This document shows, in pieces, positions 5,423 through 10,387 of a DNA stretch of 10,387 bases. The stretch is from an uncultured Bacteroidales bacterium (GTDB lineage: Bacteria; Bacteroidota; Bacteroidia; Bacteroidales; P3): positions 1 to 10,387 of the forward strand of contig CAMWSI010000016.1 of assembly GCA_947176875.1 (NCBI GenBank), written 5' to 3'. The notes beneath the pieces were generated by a model. It was not told where the DNA came from. It saw nothing but the letters and a program-made list of their open reading frames with translations, and searched no databases. The translations under genes were made by a program, and so were the position numbers. The stretch's first letter is position 1. Every line of letters starts with the position of its first letter.

Positions 5423-6427
5423 ATGATGCACAAGATGCAAAACGAACTCGAAAAACTCATCCTGCAATATCGCGAATTAGGCATTGACCAACAGATAGAC
5501 TATGATAAATTTTATCTGTATTCGCTTATTACGCATTCCACAGCCATTGAAGGCTCTACGATTACTGAACTGGAGAACCAAATCATGTTTGACCAAGGTA
5601 TCAGCCTGAAAGGTAAAAGTATCATGGAACAGAACATGAACCTCGATTTGAAAACAGCCTACGAAAAGGCCATTCAATTAGCTAAAATACATACGCCTAT
5701 CACCATCGAACTATTGAAGGAATTATCCGCTTTGGTCATGAAAAACACCGGATCCGAATACAAAACGGCTTTGGGTAATTTTTCCTCTGCCAAAGGCGAA
5801 TTGAGGCTGCTGAATGTTTCTGCCGGAATTGGCGGTAAATCTTATATGAGTTACAACAAAGTACCGGCTAAGTTGTCCGAATTCTGCGCTCAATTGAACT
5901 CGGCCCGGGAACATAGCGCAAATAAAACCGTCGCCCGGTTATATGAACTAAGTTTTGATGCACATTATCATCTGGTCACCATACACCCCTGGGCTGACGG
6001 CAACGGCAGAATGGCACGTCTTCTAATGAATATGCTGCAATTTGAATTCGGATTGATCCCATCAAAAATATTAAATGAAGATAAGGCTGAATACATCAAG
6101 GCTTTGGTAGAAACACGTGAAACCGACGATTTGGCTATTTTCAGAAACTTCATGAACGCGACAATGATTAGAAATCTCCGCTATGACATAGCGGTTTTCC
6201 ATCAGTCGGTAGGCGAAGAGGCTGAAAGTAGGGAGAAAACAACAAAAAGTAGGGAGAAAATCGTGACCCTACTCTCTAAAGACGGCAGACTGAGTGCAGC
6301 GGCTTTGGCCGGAATCATCGGCATCACCCCCAAAGCCGTGGAGAAGCAGATTGCCAAACTCAAAGCGGAAGGCGTACTTAAACGCATCGGCCCCGATAAG
6401 GGCGGATATTGGCAAGTCGTCAAATAA
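5423..6427 (+). CDS. Fic-domain AMP-transferase (class II) with C-terminal winged helix
   Basis: A 334-residue protein if it starts at ATG 5423. The in-frame TTG at 5414 lies inside the promoter and is rejected. An N-terminal inhibitory helix motif STAIEG (residues 39-44) fits (S/T)xxxE(G/N). The core carries an intact active site, HPWADGNGRMAR (residues 188-199, catalytic H188), so target modification, usually AMP transfer to a hydroxyl residue, is expected. A linker SREKTTKSREK (269-279) leads to a winged-helix DNA-binding domain (about 280-334), including ITPKAVEKQIAKLKAEG and RIGPDKGGYW. Layout and motifs match the class II Fic-HTH proteins known for self-regulation; the protein target is unknown. 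The gene is more AT-rich than the operon downstream, suggesting transfer. It converges on the epimerase with a 12-base gap. Its linker is encoded by the same DNA repeat as its promoter. Confidence 0.92.
   Translation: MMHKMQNELEKLILQYRELGIDQQIDYDKFYLYSLITHSTAIEGSTITELENQIMFDQGISLKGKSIMEQNMNLDLKTAYEKAIQLAKIHTPITIELLKELSALVMKNTGSEYKTALGNFSSAKGELRLLNVSAGIGGKSYMSYNKVPAKLSEFCAQLNSAREHSANKTVARLYELSFDAHYHLVTIHPWADGNGRMARLLMNMLQFEFGLIPSKILNEDKAEYIKALVETRETDDLAIFRNFMNATMIRNLRYDIAVFHQSVGEEAESREKTTKSREKIVTLLSKDGRLSAAALAGIIGITPKAVEKQIAKLKAEGVLKRIGPDKGGYWQVVK
6225..6260 (+). repeat. Coding-sequence copy of the AAAGTAGGGAGAAAA tandem repeat
   Basis: AAAGTAGGGAGAAAA occurs at 6225-6239 and 6246-6260, 21 bp apart, joined by CAACAA. 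The 36-base block differs from the promoter block by one missing A and one G-to-A change. It encodes two SREK units at residues 269-279. An inverted partner, CCCTACT (6267-6273), follows and can pair with AGTAGGG (6248-6254). Confidence 0.9.
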
Positions 6428-6451
6428 AAATTCAGCGGCTTAAAGGCTGAA
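6426..6451 (-). terminator. Intrinsic terminator of the minus-strand glycan operon
   Basis: Read on the minus strand, TTCAGC (6451-6446) pairs with GCTGAA (6436-6431) around a 9-base loop and is followed by five T residues (6430-6426). The stem overlaps the epimerase stop codon and reaches the Fic stop. The stem is short, so strength is uncertain. Confidence 0.5.
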
Positions 6452-7459
6452 ATCCTTATACCAAGCGTAGAGTTTGGCCAGACCTTCCGCCAGCGAGACC
6501 TGCGGCCGGTAGTTGAAGTCGCGTTGCAGGGCCGTGGTGTCGGCATCGGTCCGATACACGTCGCCGGGTTGCATCCCGACGTATTCCTTGACGGCTTGAC
6601 GGCCGCACACCGTCTCCAACGTGGCGATGAAATCGGTCAGGCGGACGGACTCTCCGCGGCCGATGTTGTAGATGCGGTAACGGGGCTGATTTGCCGCAGG
6701 TGCCGGACTTTCCAACACCTTGACGATACCCGTCACGATGTCGGTTATATACGTGAAGTCGCGGTACAGCTCGCCGTGGTTATAGATCTTGATCGGTTCA
6801 CCGCTCAAAATGGCCTTGAGGAATTTCATCGGCGCCATATCGGGACGACCCCACGGGCCATAGACCGTGAAGAAACGCAGGCCCGTCGTGCACAGGCCGT
6901 GCAGATGACTATAGACGTGGCTCATCAGTTCGTCCGACTTCTTTGTGGCCGCATACAGGCTGACGGGATGATCTACGGTATCGGACTCGCTGTACGGAAA
7001 TTTGTCGTTCAAGCCGTAAACGCTGCTGGAACTGGCATAGACCAAATGCGTGACGGAAAAGCGGCGACAGGCCTCCAAAACGTTGAAAAAACCGATTAAA
7101 TTGCTTTCGATGTAAGCCTGCGGCTGCTCGATGGAATAACGGACGCCGGCCTGCGCCGCCAAATGGCAGACGGCATCGAACTTCTCGCGTTCGAACAGCC
7201 GGTTCAGCGCCGCGGCGTCGGTCATGTCCAGCCGGACGAACGCATAGGACGGCTGACCCGCGCACCCGGTGGCCGAAACCGTCTCACCGTAGGGCGGGGC
7301 GGCCGGGAGGCCGCTTTCCCGCAGGCGCGCTTCTTTCAGCCGCAGGTCATAGTACGTATTGAGGTTGTCCAACCCAACGACCGTATGTCCGGCCTCCCGC
7401 AAGGCTTTGGCCGTATAAAAACCGATGAATCCGGCCGCGCCGGTAACGAGTATGTTCAT
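6440..7459 (-). CDS. NAD-dependent epimerase, UDP-glucuronate 4-epimerase-like
   Basis: A 339-residue extended short-chain dehydrogenase/reductase. The NAD-binding motif is GAAGFIG (residues 7-13). The SSSSVYG strand is at 143-149 and the catalytic pair is Y169 and K173 (YAATK). AAQAGVRYSIEQP, LRFFTVYGPWGRPDMA and the C-terminal GMQPGDVYRT are typical of bacterial UDP-glucuronate 4-epimerases, which interconvert UDP-GlcA and UDP-GalA in the cytoplasm; related 4-epimerases cannot be excluded. About 20 residues between positions 50 and 72 (PAAPPYGETVSATGCAG) look like a low-complexity insertion. The start ATG 7459 overlaps the stop of the upstream transferase (ATGA), and an AGGAGG ribosome site lies at 7466-7471, six bases before the ATG. 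It is the last gene of the operon and would supply a uronic-acid sugar donor. Confidence 0.87.
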   Translation of the reverse strand: MNILVTGAAGFIGFYTAKALREAGHTVVGLDNLNTYYDLRLKEARLRESGLPAAPPYGETVSATGCAGQPSYAFVRLDMTDAAALNRLFEREKFDAVCHLAAQAGVRYSIEQPQAYIESNLIGFFNVLEACRRFSVTHLVYASSSSVYGLNDKFPYSESDTVDHPVSLYAATKKSDELMSHVYSHLHGLCTTGLRFFTVYGPWGRPDMAPMKFLKAILSGEPIKIYNHGELYRDFTYITDIVTGIVKVLESPAPAANQPRYRIYNIGRGESVRLTDFIATLETVCGRQAVKEYVGMQPGDVYRTDADTTALQRDFNYRPQVSLAEGLAKLYAWYKDFSL

Positions 7460-9357
7460 GGCCGTCCTCCTTCCGTTCGAACCGCACCGGCGGACGCCGT
7501 TTCCGCGGACGCAGACACAGGCCCGCCAAACCACACCGCCGTATAAGGGCCTACCGCCCGCTGCGGCCTCCCGCCGCAAGCCGCGGCCACGGCCGGCTCC
7601 CCGGCCAAAGCCTTGCCGCTGATGAACATCAGCAACGGCCGCCCCGCCTCTACCACCGTTCGTACCTCATCCCAGTTAGCCATCTCGTGCACCGGCTGAT
7701 GGACGTAGGCCGCCATGCCGATGGCACGGCGCACGCGGTAGGCGCCATAGACCACCGCCGGGTCATCAACCGTCGTCGGGTCACCACAGGAAACGGCCAT
7801 ATCTTCAACTTCCGTCACCGCAGCATCCGACTCCGTCACACCCGTCGGGTCACCGCAGGAAACCGCTGCCATATCTGTAGAAACCTGCTCCGCAACCAAG
7901 GCCTGTCCGGCCCTCGCCACCGCCCCGTAACCCATATACGGATTGAGCGCCGGCAGGTGGAACGCCCCGACAAAGACCGCCACGAACAGCGAACACCCCA
8001 CGATACGCACCGTGGCGACCGTGTCGCGCCGACGCCACAGCAGCCACCAGCCCCACAGACCGCCGGCCGTCAGTACGGCGGCCGCTATATATATCGGGAA
8101 TCCTTGCAACAAAGCCAAAGACGGTATCCGCCCTGGCAACAACATAACGGCAGGCAGAGCCGCCGTCAGCACCAAAAGCGGCACCGACACCAAAATCCTT
8201 GCCCATGTCCGGTTTTCCCAACGCGGCATCTGCAACAGGACGTAATAGACCACGAACGGATAGACGGGCAACAGATAGACTTCAAGCTTCGCGCTGATGC
8301 AGGAGAGCATGAGCAGGCTTGTCAGAAAGACCGTCAGGAAAAAAGACGCCAAATCACTGCCCGCCCCAGACACAACTTCTGTCGCGCCCGCTGGTTCAGC
8401 CGTAGCCGCAACCCGCGCGGTCAAGCTGTCCACCCGCGACGTCCGCTGAGTCCGGCCCGTCCGGCGCCGCCTGATCCAAGCCGCCAAAGCCGTCAGAAGC
8501 ACCGCCACATAAAGCGGCGACCAAGGCGCGGCCGCATGGCCGAAGCTCCAGAAATAATAGAGGATGCCGCGCTTGTGGCTGAACGAATCGATGGCGCGGT
8601 GCACGGTCTGATTGAACAACAGATTATGGAGATAAGCGTAACCGCCCTCCGCATAGACCAAACCCCACCATAGGCCCGACAGGCCTAACAGCACGAGCCA
8701 AAACCGCCAGCCGAAACAGCGGCCGAACAAATCATACCGCCGCCTGACTTTCAGGAAAACGGCCGCGCTCACGACCGGAATCATAACGCCATAGGGTCCT
8801 TTCGTAAACAAGGCCATGAAAATCCACAGCGGGAACCACCAGCGGTCGCCCGGCTTCTCCCTTCCTGTGTACATGCGGTAAAAAACGCGCAGGGCCAACA
8901 CGATGAAAAGGCTCATGAGCATGTCCATGCGCAGCACGACCATACCGCCCGCAAAGAAAGCCGTGGTCAGCAACATCCACTGCCCGGCCCGGCGGCGCGC
9001 CTCGCCCAAAAGGTCTCCGCCCGACGCCAATCCCATTTCGCGCACCCACCGGTCCATGACCGCCACGATGCCCAAACCCGGCAGTAGCGAAAACAGGCGC
9101 ACGAAAGCCATACAGCCGTCGCCGAACAGCCAGCGCCCCAACATGACAATCCACAGGTAAAGCGGCGGTTTGTCGGCATAGGGTTCACCCTGATAATAGA
9201 ATGCGAACCAATGCCCGTCGCGCAGCGCCTCGTCGGCGATCGCCATATAGCGCAACTCGTTCGAAGGCGTGAAGTCGCGCAGGAACACCAACGGCAACAA
9301 CGCCGCCAGATAGAAAATATAAATGCCGTAATGCTGAAAAAAAGACCGCCTTTTCAT
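7456..9357 (-). CDS. ArnT/PMT-like integral membrane glycosyltransferase (GT39/GT83 type)
   Basis: A 633-residue polytopic inner-membrane protein. After the first membrane segment the periplasmic loop has LRDFTPSNELRYMAIADEAL (residues 26-45), where the acidic residues of this superfamily sit, then ADKPPLYLW (61-69), a hallmark of the ArnT/PMT group. About ten further hydrophobic segments follow. These enzymes move a sugar from a polyprenyl-phosphate carrier to lipid A, core or protein on the periplasmic side; the acceptor is not readable here. A low-complexity Arg/Thr/Ala-rich stretch interrupts the middle (about 295-335). A second variable stretch lies near residues 495-535 and contains a duplicated AVSCGDPT unit. 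It starts six bases after the LAB_N gene and overlaps the epimerase start by four bases, so it is firmly in the operon. Alternative: a GT39 member acting on another acceptor. Confidence 0.85.
   Translation of the reverse strand: MKRRSFFQHYGIYIFYLAALLPLVFLRDFTPSNELRYMAIADEALRDGHWFAFYYQGEPYADKPPLYLWIVMLGRWLFGDGCMAFVRLFSLLPGLGIVAVMDRWVREMGLASGGDLLGEARRRAGQWMLLTTAFFAGGMVVLRMDMLMSLFIVLALRVFYRMYTGREKPGDRWWFPLWIFMALFTKGPYGVMIPVVSAAVFLKVRRRYDLFGRCFGWRFWLVLLGLSGLWWGLVYAEGGYAYLHNLLFNQTVHRAIDSFSHKRGILYYFWSFGHAAAPWSPLYVAVLLTALAAWIRRRRTGRTQRTSRVDSLTARVAATAEPAGATEVVSGAGSDLASFFLTVFLTSLLMLSCISAKLEVYLLPVYPFVVYYVLLQMPRWENRTWARILVSVPLLVLTAALPAVMLLPGRIPSLALLQGFPIYIAAAVLTAGGLWGWWLLWRRRDTVATVRIVGCSLFVAVFVGAFHLPALNPYMGYGAVARAGQALVAEQVSTDMAAVSCGDPTGVTESDAAVTEVEDMAVSCGDPTTVDDPAVVYGAYRVRRAIGMAAYVHQPVHEMANWDEVRTVVEAGRPLLMFISGKALAGEPAVAAACGGRPQRAVGPYTAVWFGGPVSASAETASAGAVRTEGGRP
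7774..7876 (-). repeat. Intragenic imperfect direct duplication in the ArnT-like gene
   Basis: A unit of about 31-34 bp occurs at 7774-7804 and 7843-7876 with one substitution-rich spot and a 3-base insertion. The offset is 69 bp, in frame. It yields two copies of AVSCGDPT in a soluble variable part of the protein. A shorter related word, CGTCGGGTCGCC, occurs near 9386, where it encodes GDPT close to the end of the LAB_N protein. Confidence 0.75.
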
Positions 9358-9363
9358 CCGTGT

Positions 9364-10125
9364 TCAGTTTGCCGAATTTTCCATCGTCGGGTCGCCCGCC
9401 GTCCTATCAGCCGTCCGTGCAACCTCCCCGTTCCCCGTCCGTTTGGCCGCTTTCAGACCCAGCATGATGTTGCGGATATAGGCCACGAACCCGAACGACT
9501 GTCCGAGAATGATGACCGGGTCGCGCCGGAAAACACCATAGGAAACGATAAGCCCCGACCCGACCAGACTGATAATCCAGAAGCCCACGGGCAGAATGGA
9601 CGCCTTACGCTTGTAGGAATAGAACCATTGGTATATGAAACGCAGCGTGAACACGATCTGACCGGACGAACCGAACAGCACGAGCCAGAACGGTATCCGC
9701 TCGTTCATGAAGAAATCGCGCACAAAGACCTCCGCGTTGCCGATGGCCAACAGCACGGCCGCCACGGGCGTCAGTGACAGAATCCAGCGGAAAACAACCG
9801 GTACGCGCGCCAAAATCCCCTTTTCCCTCAGGTTCCATAGGTATATATAATACGAGATGAATTGGCCGAAGATAATCGCGAAATCGTCACGCAACCAGCC
9901 GTAGATGAACAACAGGTAGGAGCCGGCTATGCTCAGAATCCAGTAAATGGACGGCGAGACCACCTGCCGCGAGCGTTCCGAAAGCAACCATTGCAGAAAC
10001 AGACGGGCCGAAAAAAACGCCTGCGCCGTAAAACCCAAAATGTACAGCCACTTCATCGGTTCGGACCGCCACCACAAAACGAGGGCCTCCCACCACGCGC
10101 TTATATCGACGGCTAAAAACTGCAT
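9364..10125 (-). CDS. Membrane protein with two LAB_N (lipid A biosynthesis N-terminal) domains
   Basis: A 253-residue inner-membrane protein with two tandem LAB_N-type units. Unit one spans about residues 26-96 (FTAQAFFSARLFLQW...SIYWILSIAGS...FAIIFGQ). Unit two spans about 142-215 (GQIVFTLRFIYQW...GFWIISLVGSG...RDPVIILGQ). Each unit carries about three membrane helices, so the protein is a pseudo-dimer. The domain was named from its fusion to LpxB in some bacteria, but this protein has no LpxB catalytic part. Its position between a polyprenyl-phosphate-sugar synthase and an ArnT-like transferase suggests a part in lipid-linked sugar movement or presentation; flippase activity is inference. 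It starts at ATG 10125, 64 bases after the preceding gene; the ArnT-like gene follows after six bases. The last 25 residues are a polar, variable tail. Confidence 0.87.
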   Translation of the reverse strand: MQFLAVDISAWWEALVLWWRSEPMKWLYILGFTAQAFFSARLFLQWLLSERSRQVVSPSIYWILSIAGSYLLFIYGWLRDDFAIIFGQFISYYIYLWNLREKGILARVPVVFRWILSLTPVAAVLLAIGNAEVFVRDFFMNERIPFWLVLFGSSGQIVFTLRFIYQWFYSYKRKASILPVGFWIISLVGSGLIVSYGVFRRDPVIILGQSFGFVAYIRNIMLGLKAAKRTGNGEVARTADRTAGDPTMENSAN

Positions 10126-10189
10126 ATTCCCTTGTATCTCTTATTTATGCCGCGGTGCATGCGTCCGCCACGCACGGCTCCCGCCAGCC

Positions 10190-10387
10190 TTATTTTCCGA
10201 AATTGTTTTCCGCTATCTCATAGCGGATATAGCGTTTCTTCATCCAGCGGTAGGCGAAACAATCCATGAACGGCCCCACGAGCCGGTTCCACAAATGGTA
10301 TTTGGAAACGCCGGCCGTACGCGGAAAATGACGCCCCGCTATTTCCTTGACCTGTCCGCCCTGCAATTGTATCAAAGCCGGCAGAAA
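10190..10387 (-). CDS. GT2-family polyprenyl-phosphate-sugar synthase, C-terminal part
   Basis: Only the last 65 codons lie in the window; the frame is open through the right edge, and the stop is TAA at 10190-10192. The segment GRHFPRTAGVSKYHLWNRL followed by GPFMDCFAYRWMKKRYIRY matches the C-terminal end of DPM1/ArnC-like GT2 proteins found next to LAB_N and ArnT-like genes. The full enzyme would load a sugar from a nucleotide donor onto a polyprenyl phosphate at the inner face of the membrane. It is the most upstream operon gene visible, and the operon promoter must lie beyond the window. The 64-base gap to the LAB_N gene holds a weak 5-bp hairpin with no T-run, so read-through is expected. 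Confidence 0.8.
   Translation of the reverse strand, partial: FLPALIQLQGGQVKEIAGRHFPRTAGVSKYHLWNRLVGPFMDCFAYRWMKKRYIRYEIAENNFGK

Noticed and set aside
5116..5484. Minus-strand 122-residue open frame across the terminator and Fic promoter
   Set aside because: It crosses the IS end, a strong terminator and the repeat block; composition does not look coding.
5423..6427. Fic/Phd-type toxin-antitoxin pair
   Set aside because: No small antitoxin gene is adjacent; the inhibitory motif is within the Fic protein itself.
7687..8673. 328-residue plus-strand frame, and a similar one at 9211-9777
   Set aside because: Antisense shadows of the ArnT-like and LAB_N genes, rich in His/Arg/Gln with no domain.
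9364..10125. Lipid-A-disaccharide synthase (LpxB)
   Set aside because: Only the LAB_N membrane units are present; there is no GT-B catalytic domain.

Overview
The window looks like chromosomal DNA from a member of the Bacteroidota, most likely order Bacteroidales. Four genes carry the Bacteroidota -7 promoter word TAnnTTTG (TAGATTTG or TACCTTTG), and two of these sit only 4-6 bases before an ATG. The resident envelope genes are GC-rich, while several inserted accessory genes are visibly more AT-rich. The genus cannot be fixed from this sequence; an Alistipes-like GC-rich lineage is one guess, with low confidence.

Layout. Left edge (1-355): the C-terminal zinc ribbon of a conserved C4-zinc-ribbon coiled-coil protein, cut off upstream by foreign or rearranged sequence, then an intrinsic terminator. 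363-1749: an AAA ATPase with a DUF4143 tail (plus strand), whose promoter is studded with three 18-bp direct repeats at an exact 33-bp pitch. 1766-3383: a GT4 glycosyltransferase overlapping a short exported protein with possible TPR-like helices. 3398-4552: a second, divergent AAA/DUF4143 ATPase (minus strand), with two palindromes 32 bp apart in its leader. 4675-5235: an internally deleted IS3-family insertion sequence that keeps both inverted ends and a scrap of OrfB. 5334-6427: an orphan terminator, then a Fic AMP-transferase fused to a winged-helix domain. Its promoter repeats reappear almost unchanged inside its own coding sequence. 6440-10387: a minus-strand operon, read from right to left, of a GT2 polyprenyl-phosphate-sugar synthase (partial), a double LAB_N membrane protein, an ArnT/PMT-like GT39/GT83 transferase and a UDP-glucuronate 4-epimerase-like enzyme.

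How the genes work together. The minus-strand operon reads as one pathway: make a uronic acid nucleotide sugar, load a sugar on a polyprenyl phosphate, possibly move it across the inner membrane (LAB_N protein), and transfer it on the outer face to lipid A or another envelope acceptor. The gene set parallels the rhizobial galacturonic-acid lipid A/core modification pathway (RgtE, RgtA-D, LpsL); the sugar identity here is inference. The GT4 gene probably also serves surface glycan synthesis.

The most unusual signal is shared by the three accessory genes (two AAA/DUF4143 ATPases and the Fic-HTH protein). Each has its own private set of short repeats overlapping or adjoining its promoter, spaced 22-33 bp apart (near whole helical turns), which suggests gene-specific autoregulation. 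In the Fic gene the same 36-37-bp repeat block is present in both the promoter and the linker between the Fic and winged-helix domains.
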